Program-made: the position numbers and the translations under genes
The notes under the pieces: generated by a model
What the model was told of the DNA's origin: nothing
What the model saw: only the letters and a program-made list of their open reading frames with translations
Database searches by the model: none
Origin: Flavobacterium succinicans
GTDB lineage: Bacteria > Bacteroidota > Bacteroidia > Flavobacteriales > Flavobacteriaceae
NCBI RefSeq assembly: GCF_001662485.1
Contig: NZ_JMTM01000046.1
Coordinates: 1 to 64,000, forward strand
Direction: 5' to 3'
Length of the DNA: 64,000 nucleotides
In this document: positions 27,401-35,362 of the stretch, piece by piece
Layout of the letters: every line of letters begins with the position of its first letter
Position numbering within the stretch: position 1 is the first letter of the stretch

Positions 27401-27659
27401 TGGGTGTTTGTTGTAAAGATGAAAAATTTGCTTCTTTAGTTTTTATCCACTCGAAAAAAAATGAATTTGTGCTTATGGTATTATTTGCCAAAGTTGGAGT
27501 ATTATTTAACCTCAAGATGAAGTTGCTGCCATTTGTTTCTGTTGCTGCCGAAACTTGTAATGTCATGGCTAGCAGGATTCCAGATGTTAGCTTGGTAACT
27601 TTCCTGATTTCAGAAGTAAGCCGTTCGTTTTTTGGCTTGTTTTTAATTAAAAATTTCAT
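24420..27659 (-). CDS. SusC/RagA family TonB-linked outer membrane transporter
   Basis: This 1079-residue TonB-dependent importer would take up oligosaccharide across the outer membrane with its SusD partner. It starts with a long N-terminus and a signal segment (TSGILLAMTLQVSAA). A carboxypeptidase D-like (CarboxypepD_reg) domain lies at about residues 87-155 (GKITNGKGEPLPGANIHVKG), followed by a TonB-box-like LNEVVVVGYGTQKK. The plug has the family motif GVIANNRSGRPGDDSSSLLIRG and VVVDGIPDRDLNRINPDDIES, and a roughly 800-residue beta-barrel ends in RIFRIGLSIEL. Its promoter region carries a predicted binding site for the nearby GntR-type regulator. Alpha-galactosides are the inferred substrate, from the divergent genes. 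Confidence 0.96.
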   Translation of the reverse strand: MKFLIKNKPKNERLTSEIRKVTKLTSGILLAMTLQVSAATETNGSNFILRLNNTPTLANNTISTNSFFFEWIKTKEANFSSLQQTPIKGKITNGKGEPLPGANIHVKGTKISARTDLDGNFTIETPDANSILIVSFTGYLSREIPASEATNIELQEQNQTLNEVVVVGYGTQKKAASTGAIGTVKGAILTQNASANVSNGIAGRVSGVIANNRSGRPGDDSSSLLIRGFNSFGGGTSPLVVVDGIPDRDLNRINPDDIESVTILKDASAAIYGVRSANGVILITTKRGKISAPTIKFEGSHSIQQLTRMDERVNAWQYMTYYNELNANRGTTLPYAQSEIDKYKAGNDPNYTSTNWLKQTYRKDAPQSNISLSVNGGTEQVKYFFSGQYLNQESNLRESDERYRQFNLRSNIDVNISSNLKVNLDIATRKEDRTYPAIGIGSIMHETVSMYPFIPAYWKNGYPSSGIANGKNPILMSSSAAGYDKIMDLVVNPKIGFDLKLPKITEGLSLNGYAAFDYNVRSEKRFTKPWDAYSYDKTNDSYINVKNSTNITSVMQDEIIVNQNTYFIKLAYDRKFDKHGFNAFVGYEQTTTNKTETYAYRRDLLSDQLDQIFTGSTKGQNATGSAYQDGRESYLGRVAYNYNNKYFAEVSSRYNGSFNFPSSTRWGLFPAISAGWKISEEPFFKNNIKAIEQLKIRASWGKMGNDDMRSNGQSNQYLFLTRYQMVSNQQLYTYFGSDYTLNNGIYLSASPNPNITWEVQDSKNIGLDFGFLNNRLTATFDFFNNKRSDILTARNASVPLYTGLALPKENIGKTVNRGFDWSINYAETKSEFKYSIGFNLTYAQSEVLFRDEAANIPEWQKSTGKAIDSWLVYQTNGIYRSQDEVDNSPHLQGAKPGDIWVKDTDNDGNITSNDKVRIPQSATPKIAYGIPMRAEYKRVSIDVLWTGQSKAKQMILPQAQGSIVAPPTWLYNGRYTADNPNAPYPVAFNDTDTRNNIDADFWLRDASFFRLKSLEISYVLPEKILAKYGISHTRFYAGGTNLFSIDNMKKYNIDPETNNRTGVNYPQTRIFRIGLSIEL

Positions 27660-27793
27660 GATTCAATAATGGTTTTGGTTAGTAATGTACTCCTAATGTG
27701 TTCTATTTATCTTTTCGGCATTCGTTTAGAGGAAGAATTAAAAATGCATTTAGCAGTTGTAAATCGTATCGGAGAAAAGACAAATGTGAGTTC

Positions 27794-27801
27794 CAAAAGT
27801 A
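27794..27801 (-). promoter_or_regulatory. Predicted -7 element of the susC promoter
   Basis: On the minus strand, TACTTTTG matches TAnnTTTG. No TTG lies at the usual -33 distance (GTG is found instead), and the predicted operator ends 22 nt upstream. The leader to the susC start is about 125 nt. Confidence 0.6.
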
Positions 27802-27823
27802 TAAACCTTTTGTTTTTATACAC

Positions 27824-27839
27824 ACTAGTACCTACCAGT
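27824..27839. promoter_or_regulatory. Predicted operator of the GntR/LacI-hybrid regulator, upstream of susC
   Basis: ACTAGTACCTACCAGT is a 16-bp pseudo-palindrome (6 of 7 half-site positions symmetric). The same pattern, ACTRGTA-SS-TACYRGT, occurs at 29562-29577 upstream of galM with identical 22-nt spacing to the -7 element. The rest of the 873-nt susC-gntR gap shows no gene, only this operator, the promoter, a long hairpin and the gntR terminator. Confidence 0.65.
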
Positions 27840-28390
27840 TTATTTGTGATATGTTTAAAAAAACAATAACATTTAAGAGAATATAGTATTAAAAACGGAT
27901 AATATATGAATAAAAATTACTTAAGAAGAAACTTTACTAGAACGTGTTTCTTTTATTTTTTTGTACTGTAACAGTCAAGTTTTTATGTTTAAAAAGAGAA
28001 TCAAAAGGGTTTTTTTACTATTCCTCTTACAAGGGTTTTATGCGGATTAAAAAATGTTTAAATTACAGTTGAATATAGACATTGTTCTATTTTTTAAATT
28101 TTTTTGGATTGATATTTATGATCAATAATCTGTCTTAAAATCTTGAATAGAAATTTACAAGTGGGTATATTTTTTTATTTATGAAAAATCAACTTTTACT
28201 AAATAGTTTCAAGTGGATAATATAGTACCAAAAAGTATTATTTTTTAAACAAGTTTATGAGTAGAAATATTTTGTTTTTGAAAGCATACCAGTGAGAGAA
28301 TTATAGTAAGAAGTTAGAACTAAGTTTTGCTTGCTTACTTTTGCTTTGTCCTTTACTATTGGTTTGGGAATATTACAAGTTAATACTAGT

Positions 28391-28433
28391 ACCCGTTGGG
28401 TGAAATTCAAAAAAACAATTTCACCCAACGGGT
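28391..28433. repeat. Perfect 17-bp inverted repeat downstream of gntR
   Basis: ACCCGTTGGGTGAAATT (28391-28407) and its exact complement (28417-28433) flank CAAAAAAAC. No T run follows on either strand. A half-operator-like ACTAGTACC (28385-28393) touches its left arm. The role is unknown. Confidence 0.7.
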
Positions 28434-28442
28434 TAATAGTAC

Positions 28443-28470
28443 AAAAAAAACACACCTCTTGGATGTGTTA
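28443..28470 (-). terminator. Terminator of the GntR-family regulator gene
   Basis: On the minus strand, AACACATC pairs with GGTGTGTT (one T-G pair) around the loop CAAGA and is followed by eight T. Confidence 0.75.
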
Positions 28471-28532
28471 TTGTACAAATGGCTATTTTGTTGGTGAGCT
28501 ATAGTCCATTCGAAAACAGTTTGAATTTTATA

Positions 28533-29531
28533 CTATAATGAATTTCTAAGGATTAAGGTGCATTTGTTTTCTATTTGCCCTTTTTTACCTTTTAAAACCA
28601 TCTCGGCTAGAATCCTACCCATAGCCTCAAAATCGGTAGAAATTGTGGTGATGCCGTTTCCAACTATTTTTTTTAGAGCCGTTTCATTGTATGAGATAAT
28701 TCCAAAATCTTCGCTCAATTTTAAGTTTTGTAGTTTAGATTTTTCAATAACATCAACCAGATCTCTATCATTTGGAATTATATAGGTTTCCCCAGTATTA
28801 ATATCTCTCCCTTTAAACTGTGGAATAATTTCGTACTCAAAAGAATAATCAGCGCAAAAATTTTCAAAACCTTTTTTCATTCCTTCGGGTTCTCTGAAGC
28901 CAGGAAATATTAAAATTAGTTTTTTATACTTGTTTAAATGAGATTTTCCTTTTTGTAAGGCATCGTAAATATCTTTTTGGTGATTTTGAAATACGGCGGG
29001 GAAGGATTCTAATGCTAAGTTGGTTTGATCCAATATAAATACTTCATTCACCGGTAGGGTTTTTATGATTTCTGCTGTATTAGGCAAATTGGTTGGCATT
29101 ATGATATACTTTGTATAATTACCATTGCTTTCAGTGATTAACTTGCGAAACATTTGGTAGTTAAAATGATGAAAAAAAATATCGACCTGAACGTTTTTTC
29201 CAATACTTTCCATAAATGAATTGTAGATGTCTTCTTTAAAGATATTTAACTCATCAAATAATAAAAAAATCCTTTGTTTTATAGTAACCTCAAGGCTTTT
29301 TACATAATAGCCTTTTCCTGGGATGGCATAAATAATACCTCTTTTTTTTAGCTCTTCATAGGCCTGTAAAACGGTATCTCGTGATAAGGTAAAGGCAATA
29401 CAAATTTTATTTATCGAAGGTAATTTCTCGTCTTTTTTTAATTTTTTTTCTTCGATTGCCTTTTCAATAGAATAAACAATCTGTCTGTATTTAGGTATTC
29501 CTAGGTTGTTTTGAATGGAAATTATGTTCAT
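28533..29531 (-). CDS. GntR/LacI-hybrid (AraR-like) sugar-responsive regulator
   Basis: This 332-residue transcription factor starts at MNIISIQNN. A frame open to 29615 would add 28 residues, but those codons run through the predicted operator at 29562-29577, so I reject the longer start. The N-terminal winged helix (about residues 8-78; KYRQIVYSIEKAIEEKKL, DEKLPSINKICIAFTLSRDTVLQAYEELKKRG, PGKGYYV) is GntR-type. The remainder resembles a LacI/periplasmic-binding-protein ligand domain (LIIFPGFREPEG-like strand, DFGIISYNETALKKIV, GITTISTDFEAMGRILAEMV). This architecture is known from AraR. It sits between susC and galM and very likely senses galactose or a galactoside. Confidence 0.9.
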   Translation of the reverse strand: MNIISIQNNLGIPKYRQIVYSIEKAIEEKKLKKDEKLPSINKICIAFTLSRDTVLQAYEELKKRGIIYAIPGKGYYVKSLEVTIKQRIFLLFDELNIFKEDIYNSFMESIGKNVQVDIFFHHFNYQMFRKLITESNGNYTKYIIMPTNLPNTAEIIKTLPVNEVFILDQTNLALESFPAVFQNHQKDIYDALQKGKSHLNKYKKLILIFPGFREPEGMKKGFENFCADYSFEYEIIPQFKGRDINTGETYIIPNDRDLVDVIEKSKLQNLKLSEDFGIISYNETALKKIVGNGITTISTDFEAMGRILAEMVLKGKKGQIENKCTLILRNSL

Positions 29532-29561
29532 AAAAATATTTTTTTTGCAAGATATAAAAAA

Positions 29562-29577
29562 ACTAGTAGGTACCGGT
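29562..29577. promoter_or_regulatory. Predicted operator of the GntR/LacI-hybrid regulator, gntR-galM intergenic
   Basis: ACTAGTAGGTACCGGT (5 of 7 half-site positions symmetric) has the same pattern as the site upstream of susC. It lies 31 nt upstream of the gntR start and 22 nt upstream of the galM -7 element. It could activate the galM operon and also repress gntR. Confidence 0.65.
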
Positions 29578-29599
29578 ATGTGACAATATCTTAATGTTC

Positions 29600-29607
29600 T
29601 ATTTTTG
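29600..29607 (+). promoter_or_regulatory. Predicted -7 element of the galM operon promoter
   Basis: TATTTTTG matches TAnnTTTG, about 48 nt before the galM start. At the -33 position there is ATG rather than TTG, and the operator lies just upstream, as at susC. Confidence 0.6.
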
Positions 29608-29655
29608 AATTTCATTTTTCGTAATAAGCAATAAAAAAATATTCAGAACAGTATT

Positions 29656-30675
29656 ATGGGGTCTTCTGCAAAATTATTTGGAATCATGTCTGATGGCATT
29701 GCCATAGATACTTTTGAATTGATCAATAAAAATGGAATGTGTTTAAGCGTAATCAATTATGGAGCAACGATTACCTCATTAAAAATACCAATAGGGAAAA
29801 ATAAAAGTGTTGATGTTGTTTTAGGATTTGACAATCTTAAGGCCTATTTGGAGTCTTTTAATTTAAAAAGCGCCCCTTACTTAGGAGCAACAGTTGGTCA
29901 ATATGCGGGTCGAATCAACAACGGAATTTTTGAATTGAATGGTAAACTATTTCATTTGAATAAAAATAACAATAATCATTCACTTCACGGAGGCAATTTA
30001 GGCTTTAGTAATGCAGTTTGGGCTATTAAAAATAGAAGTCATGGAGAAAATCCCTCGATAACTTTAAGGTTCAACTGCCAAAACAATTATGAAAATTATC
30101 CAGGAGATTTAACAGTAGAACTAACCTATACATTGTCTGAGGAGAATGAGTTAGTTATTGAATATAATGCTACATCCACTGAAGATACCATTGTGAACTT
30201 AACCCATCATAGTTATTTTAATTTGAACGGACATCATTCGGATGTTTCCAATCAGGAACTATATATTAATTCTAATCAAATTTTGGAAGCAACAAATGAG
30301 AATATTCCAACTGGGAATTATTTAAATTTAACTAATTCTACTTATGATTTTTCTTCCTTCAAAGAATGTCCTACCCAAATCGACACAACATTTGTTTTAA
30401 ACAAAGAACAAGAATTGGCGGCTTGCTTAATTAGCCCAAAAAACAAGCTAAAAATGGCTGTTTATACAGATCAACCAGCGGTACATGTTTATGTTGGGGG
30501 AAACTGCGAAGCAATAAAAGGAAAAGAGAATGTGCTTTATCATTCTTTAAGTGGAATTTGTTTTGAAACCCAAAATTTTCCTGATGCTCCTAATCATAAA
30601 CATTTTCCGAGTGCTGTCCTCAAAAAGAATGAGAGTTACAAACACAAAACCATCTATAAATTTGAAATTCTTTAA
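29656..30675 (+). CDS. galM: Aldose 1-epimerase (galactose mutarotase)
   Basis: This 339-residue enzyme interconverts alpha and beta anomers of galactose so that GalK can use it. Family motifs are LINKNGMCLSVINYGATITSLKIP, GATVGQYAGRINNGIFELNG, HSLHGGNLGFSNAVW, VNLTHHSYFNLNGH (with the catalytic His) and the C-terminal GICFETQNFPDAPNH (with the catalytic Glu). No signal peptide is present, so it is cytoplasmic. It is the first gene of the plus-strand galactose operon, starting about 40 nt after the predicted transcription start. A second Met, 10 codons in, is an alternative start. Confidence 0.94.
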   Translation: MGSSAKLFGIMSDGIAIDTFELINKNGMCLSVINYGATITSLKIPIGKNKSVDVVLGFDNLKAYLESFNLKSAPYLGATVGQYAGRINNGIFELNGKLFHLNKNNNNHSLHGGNLGFSNAVWAIKNRSHGENPSITLRFNCQNNYENYPGDLTVELTYTLSEENELVIEYNATSTEDTIVNLTHHSYFNLNGHHSDVSNQELYINSNQILEATNENIPTGNYLNLTNSTYDFSSFKECPTQIDTTFVLNKEQELAACLISPKNKLKMAVYTDQPAVHVYVGGNCEAIKGKENVLYHSLSGICFETQNFPDAPNHKHFPSAVLKKNESYKHKTIYKFEIL

Positions 30676-30713
30676 ATACAAGTAACTACATACATTATCG
30701 CTATACAATTTCA

Positions 30714-32912
30714 ATGAAAAAAATAATACTATTAGTAGCCCTTACAACATTTTTTTGTAATGCTAATGCTCAGGATCGCCAAATTCAGATTGAAACTCAA
30801 AGTACAGCTTTGATTCTAAAGGCAGGTAAGAACGGTTTGCTTTATCAATCCTATTTAGGTACAAAACTAAATGGTAATTCGGGATATATCCTACTTTCTA
30901 AGGAAAGTACGAAATCATTTGTAGTAAATGACGGGAATCCATTGGTCAATTTAAGACATCAAGCCTATCCAACATTTGGAACAGACAATTTATTTGAGTC
31001 GGCGATTCGAATGACACATAATGACGGGAATCCATCACTAGAATTAGTGTATGTAAGCCATCGTACAGCAAAAATAGATGGCAATACTACTGAAACCATT
31101 ATTCAACTACAAGATTTGGCATATCCCGTAGAAGTAACACTACATTATAAAGCCTATTTTAATGAAAACGTAATTGAACAATGGACCGAAATTAAGCATC
31201 ACGAAAAGAAACCAGTGATGCTATATAACTATGCTTCTTCAATGTTGCATTTTGATGCAGATCATTATTGGTTAACTCAATTTCATGGAGATTGGGCCAA
31301 AGAAGTTCGTATGCAGGAAAGTAAATTGACCAGTGGTACAAAAGTAATCGACTCAAAATTAGGAGTTCGTAATAATATGTACCAAACACCAGTTTTTTTC
31401 TTGGCTTTGAATTCTAAAGCCGACGAAAATTCGGGAGAGCTTGTGGCAGGAACAATTGCTTGGTCTGGAAACTTTAAGCTTTCTTTCGAATTAGATCATA
31501 AGAATGCACTCCGAGTAACTTCTGGAATCAATCCATTTGCTTCAGAATACAGTCTTCAGCCTGAAAAAACATTCATTACGCCATCATTTATTTATATTTT
31601 TTCCAATAAAGGAAAAGGGCAGGCGAGTCGCAACTTACATGCATGGGCTAGAAAGTATGGAATAAAAGATGGAGAAAAACCTCGATTAACTCTACTAAAT
31701 AATTGGGAAACCACTTTTTTTAATTTTGATGAAAAGAAATTGTCAGACATGTTTGTGGATTCAAAAACGCTTGGTGTTGATATGTTCTTATTGGATGACG
31801 GTTGGTTTGGAAACAAATACCCTCGAAGTGGCGACAAATCTGGTCTTGGTGATTGGCAAGCCACCAAAACAAAACTACCAAATGGTCTCGGTTTCTTGAT
31901 GAAAGAAGCAGAGAAAACAGGAGTCAAATTTGGAATTTGGATAGAACCTGAGATGGTAAATCCTAAAAGTGAATTATATGAAAAACATCCAGATTGGATA
32001 TTGAAATTACCCAATAGACCAGAAAATTATTATCGCACCCAATTGGTTTTGGATTTATGCAATCCGAAAGTGCAAGATTTTGTATTCAAAACTGTAGATG
32101 ACATTATGCAAACTAATTCAGGTGTAGCTTTTTTTAAATGGGATTGCAACCGAATGATGACCAATGCATATTCTACTTATCTAAAAAATCAACAATCGCA
32201 TTTATTTATTGAATATACCAACGGGCTCTATAAAGTTTTAGAACGAATTAAAACAAAATACCCCAATCTACCTATGATGCTTTGCTCAGGTGGTGGTGGA
32301 AGAACGGATTATGCATTCCTCAAATATTTTACCGAGTTTTGGGCCAGCGACAATACCGATCCATTTAATCGAGTATTCATACAATGGGGGTATTCACAGT
32401 TTTTTCCAGCCTTTTCGATTTGCAATCACGTAACATCTTGGGGAAATCAATCCATTAAATTCAAAACCGATGTTGCCATGATGGGTAAACTCGGATTTGA
32501 TATTAATGTGAGGGAACTTAAAGAAAAAGAATTAGTATACGCCAAGGAAGCTGTTGTCAACTATAAACGTTTGAGCCCAGTAATTTGGTATGGCAATTTG
32601 TATCGACTTATTTCTCCTTACGACGAAAGCCGTGCTGTATTGATGTATGTTAACGAGGCGAAAAGTAAAGCTGTTTTATTCTCTTATACACTTCATCCGC
32701 TTTATGATCCGCAATACAATTCTGTTCGTTTTCAAGGTTTAGATCCAAATAAAACCTACAAAGTGGAAGAAATAAATGTAATGCCTGACGGGAAAAAATA
32801 TCTCGAAGAATCGGGAGAATCCTTTACTGGAGATTTTCTAATGAATGTTGGTTTGAGCGTTTCTTCATCAAAGGTAGAATCGAGTGTAGTTCTTGAAATT
32901 ACTGAAATATAA
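30714..32912 (+). CDS. Alpha-galactosidase, GH36 family
   Basis: This 732-residue enzyme has a signal peptide (KKIILLVALTTFFCNANAQ), so it is periplasmic or surface-exposed. It removes terminal alpha-galactose from melibiose- or raffinose-type sugars. It has the N-terminal supersandwich domain, then the GH36 barrel with DMFLLDDGWFG, GVKFGIWIEPEMVNP, AFFKWDCNR (nucleophile D477), LCSGGGGRTDYAFL and FWASDNTDP (acid/base D546), and a C-terminal beta domain. The length is right for GH36. It lies 38 nt after galM and upstream of galK in the same operon, so the enzyme feeds galactose directly to the Leloir genes. Confidence 0.95.
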   Translation: MKKIILLVALTTFFCNANAQDRQIQIETQSTALILKAGKNGLLYQSYLGTKLNGNSGYILLSKESTKSFVVNDGNPLVNLRHQAYPTFGTDNLFESAIRMTHNDGNPSLELVYVSHRTAKIDGNTTETIIQLQDLAYPVEVTLHYKAYFNENVIEQWTEIKHHEKKPVMLYNYASSMLHFDADHYWLTQFHGDWAKEVRMQESKLTSGTKVIDSKLGVRNNMYQTPVFFLALNSKADENSGELVAGTIAWSGNFKLSFELDHKNALRVTSGINPFASEYSLQPEKTFITPSFIYIFSNKGKGQASRNLHAWARKYGIKDGEKPRLTLLNNWETTFFNFDEKKLSDMFVDSKTLGVDMFLLDDGWFGNKYPRSGDKSGLGDWQATKTKLPNGLGFLMKEAEKTGVKFGIWIEPEMVNPKSELYEKHPDWILKLPNRPENYYRTQLVLDLCNPKVQDFVFKTVDDIMQTNSGVAFFKWDCNRMMTNAYSTYLKNQQSHLFIEYTNGLYKVLERIKTKYPNLPMMLCSGGGGRTDYAFLKYFTEFWASDNTDPFNRVFIQWGYSQFFPAFSICNHVTSWGNQSIKFKTDVAMMGKLGFDINVRELKEKELVYAKEAVVNYKRLSPVIWYGNLYRLISPYDESRAVLMYVNEAKSKAVLFSYTLHPLYDPQYNSVRFQGLDPNKTYKVEEINVMPDGKKYLEESGESFTGDFLMNVGLSVSSSKVESSVVLEITEI

Positions 32913-33033
32913 AGAATCACCGAAATCTATTTTTTTCTTAATACTAGCTAATCATTAATATACCAAAACATCATTTCTCAAAGGAAAGAAAATAAAGAAA
33001 GTTTTGCTTGAGCTTTTGATTAAATTAAAATAA

Positions 33034-34203
33034 ATGAAGGACGCATTAATACAAAAAACGACGGCTTTTTTTCAGGAAACATTTGGTAAGGTACCCGAAA
33101 AAATAGTGCTTTCTCCAGGAAGAATTAATATTATTGGAGAGCATATCGATTACAACGATGGTTTTGTCTTACCTGCTGCTATAGATAAGATTATTTGCTT
33201 TGCTTTCGAAAAAAGTAATACCACTACTTCTCGAATCGTGGCTATCGATTTGAATCAAGAATTTGAAATCGATTTGTCGAAATCGATTCAACTCAGTTCA
33301 ACCGTTTGGCACAATTACATTTTAGGGGTTTTGAAGCAGCTACAAGACAATGGATTTGATTTTAGTGGAGTCAATTGTGTATTTAGTAGCAACATTCCGG
33401 TAGGCTCTGGATTGTCGTCTTCGGCTGCTTTAGAATGTGGTTTCCTTTTCGGAATGCAATCACTTTTCAATCTAGACATTAGCCAACAAAATCGCGCATT
33501 GATGAGCCAAAAGGCAGAACATTGGGTGGGAATCAATTGTGGTATTATGGACCAATTTGCTAGTGTGCATGGATTAGAAAATAAGGTCATTAAACTGGAT
33601 TGCAATACCTTGGAATTTGAGTACCACAATGCTGATTTTAAAGACTATGCTTTGGTGTTATTTGACAGCAACGTGAAGCATTCCTTGTTTACGTCGGCGT
33701 ATAACAAAAGGAGGGAACAATGTGAGGAAGGTTTAGCGGTTATCAAAGCTAGTTTTCCTGAAATCAAAAGTTTCAGAAATTGTTCCGAAGCACAACTGTT
33801 GACTTTGAAAGACAAAATGGATGCTGTTGTTTTTACACGCGTGCATTATGTAGTAAAAGAAATTGCTCGTGTGTCTAAAGCCTGCGAAGCTTTGGATGCT
33901 GGAAATATGGAGCTTTTGGGGCAATTGCTTTTTGAAACACACGATGGTTTGTCTAGAGAATACGAAGTGAGCTGCCCCGAGTTGGATTATTTGGTCGAAT
34001 TGGCCTTAGCCGATGATGTCGTAATAGGTTCCCGATTGATGGGCGGTGGTTTTGGTGGCTGCACCATCAACTTGATTAAAAAAGGAAAAGAAGAAGCCGT
34101 TAAACAAAAATTTGCTCAATTGTACCAAGAAAAATGGAACATTGAGTTAAAAACCTACGATGTTAAAATCGGAAACGGTACATCCTTATATAAGCCTTCA
34201 TAA
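33034..34203 (+). CDS. galK: Galactokinase
   Basis: This 389-residue cytoplasmic GHMP kinase phosphorylates alpha-galactose at C1. The galactokinase signature is PGRINIIGEHIDYNDGFVLPAAID. The GHMP ATP loop is VPVGSGLSSSAALE, followed by GINCGIMDQFASVHG (with the catalytic Asp) and the C-terminal motif GSRLMGGGFGGCTINL. The length is normal. It is the third gene of the operon, about 120 nt after the alpha-galactosidase and about 100 nt before galT; the galK-galT gap carries a dispersed repeat. Confidence 0.97.
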   Translation: MKDALIQKTTAFFQETFGKVPEKIVLSPGRINIIGEHIDYNDGFVLPAAIDKIICFAFEKSNTTTSRIVAIDLNQEFEIDLSKSIQLSSTVWHNYILGVLKQLQDNGFDFSGVNCVFSSNIPVGSGLSSSAALECGFLFGMQSLFNLDISQQNRALMSQKAEHWVGINCGIMDQFASVHGLENKVIKLDCNTLEFEYHNADFKDYALVLFDSNVKHSLFTSAYNKRREQCEEGLAVIKASFPEIKSFRNCSEAQLLTLKDKMDAVVFTRVHYVVKEIARVSKACEALDAGNMELLGQLLFETHDGLSREYEVSCPELDYLVELALADDVVIGSRLMGGGFGGCTINLIKKGKEEAVKQKFAQLYQEKWNIELKTYDVKIGNGTSLYKPS

Positions 34204-34229
34204 CTAATAAAAAACTTAACGCTGATTCT

Positions 34230-34287
34230 ACAGATTTGCACAAATTTTTAAGCACAAAATTAATCTGTGATAATTCGTGAAATCTGT
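34230..34287. repeat. ATCTGTG-type intergenic palindromic repeat between galK and galT
   Basis: ACAGATTTGCACAAATT (34230-34246) and AATTCGTGAAATCTGT (34272-34287) are near-complementary arms; the middle also repeats AATCTGTGATAATTCGTG-like words. It resembles a dispersed intergenic repeat that I associate with Bacteroidota genomes. It sits inside the operon and will be transcribed. Confidence 0.55.
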
Positions 34288-34302
34288 GTCAAAAAACATA
34301 AA

Positions 34303-35361
34303 ATGAATAGCATGAAAAATTTTGATATCAACGAAGACCCACATAGACGTTTTAATCCCTTAATCAACGAATGGGTTTTGGTTTCTCCCCACCGTGCAAA
34401 ACGCCCTTGGCAGGGACAAAACGAAGTTGTTACTTCTGAAACATTACCAGAATGCGACTCAGAATGTTACTTGTGTGCTGGTAATGTTCGAGCTAACGGA
34501 ATGGTTAATCCTAAATATGAAGATTGTTTTGTCTTTGAAAATGATTTTGCTGCGCTGAAACAAGAACCCATTGCTTTTGAAGAAAACAATGCGCCTACTT
34601 TTTTTAAAGCAAAACCAGAACGAGGTATTTCAAAAGTCGTGTGTTTTTCACCAAAACACAATTTGACCCTACCTGAGATGAGTGTCAAGGCTATTGAAAA
34701 CATTATTCATACTTGGCAAATGGAGTATACGTCTTTAGGTAAAATAGAGTATATTAATCATGTTCAGATTTTTGAAAATAAGGGGAGTATCATGGGGTGC
34801 AGTAATCCGCATCCGCACGGGCAAATTTGGGCACAATCGTCTTTGCCTACTTCAGTAGAAAAAACACAGCATAATCTAAAGGCCTACTATGATTTACAAG
34901 GAAGAAATCTTATCCAAGATTATTTACAAGAAGAATTAAAATTAAACGAAAGAATAGTCTTAGAGAATGACCATTTTGTGGCTTTGGTTCCTTTTTGGGC
35001 TGTTTGGCCTTTTGAGACTTTGATTGTCAGTAAACGCCATATCCTTAAAATAACGGATTTTTCTTCCTCCGAAACCTATGCATTTGCTACAATGCTTAAG
35101 CAATTAACTATTAAATACGATAACCTTTTTGAAACTTCATTTCCTTATTCTTCGGGGATTCATCAGGCGCCTACAGATGGTCAAAAACATCCAGAATGGC
35201 ATTTTCATATGCATTTTTATCCGCCGTTGCTCCGCTCAGCTTCGGTAAAGAAATTTATGGTAGGTTACGAAATGTTGGGCGAGTCACAGCGTGATATTAC
35301 TCCAGAGAAAAGTGCTGAGGTTTTGAGAGGATTGTCAGTAGTTCATTATAAAAACAAATAA
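34303..35361 (+). CDS. galT: Galactose-1-phosphate uridylyltransferase
   Basis: This HIT-fold enzyme, 352 residues from the chosen start, exchanges UMP between UDP-glucose and galactose 1-phosphate. Motifs are PHRRFNPLINEWVLVSPHRAKRPWQGQ, the zinc-type CYLCAGNVRANG, NHVQIFENKGSIMGCSNPHPHGQIWA (nucleophile His in HPH) and EWHFHMHFYPP. The frame is open further upstream, but that part runs through the ATCTGTG-type repeat, so MNSMKNF at 34303 (or MKNF at 34312) is preferred. It ends one base before galE, so the two are probably translationally coupled. Confidence 0.96.
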   Translation: MNSMKNFDINEDPHRRFNPLINEWVLVSPHRAKRPWQGQNEVVTSETLPECDSECYLCAGNVRANGMVNPKYEDCFVFENDFAALKQEPIAFEENNAPTFFKAKPERGISKVVCFSPKHNLTLPEMSVKAIENIIHTWQMEYTSLGKIEYINHVQIFENKGSIMGCSNPHPHGQIWAQSSLPTSVEKTQHNLKAYYDLQGRNLIQDYLQEELKLNERIVLENDHFVALVPFWAVWPFETLIVSKRHILKITDFSSSETYAFATMLKQLTIKYDNLFETSFPYSSGIHQAPTDGQKHPEWHFHMHFYPPLLRSASVKKFMVGYEMLGESQRDITPEKSAEVLRGLSVVHYKNK

Positions 35362-35362
35362 G

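Noticed and set aside
27669..27886. Overlapping small plus-strand frames upstream of susC
   Set aside because: They cover the susC leader, promoter and predicted operator, and the peptides look like chance hydrophobic sequence.
28255..28455. 66-codon minus-strand frame in the susC-gntR gap
   Set aside because: It runs through the 17-bp inverted repeat and the gntR terminator and has no family resemblance or promoter.
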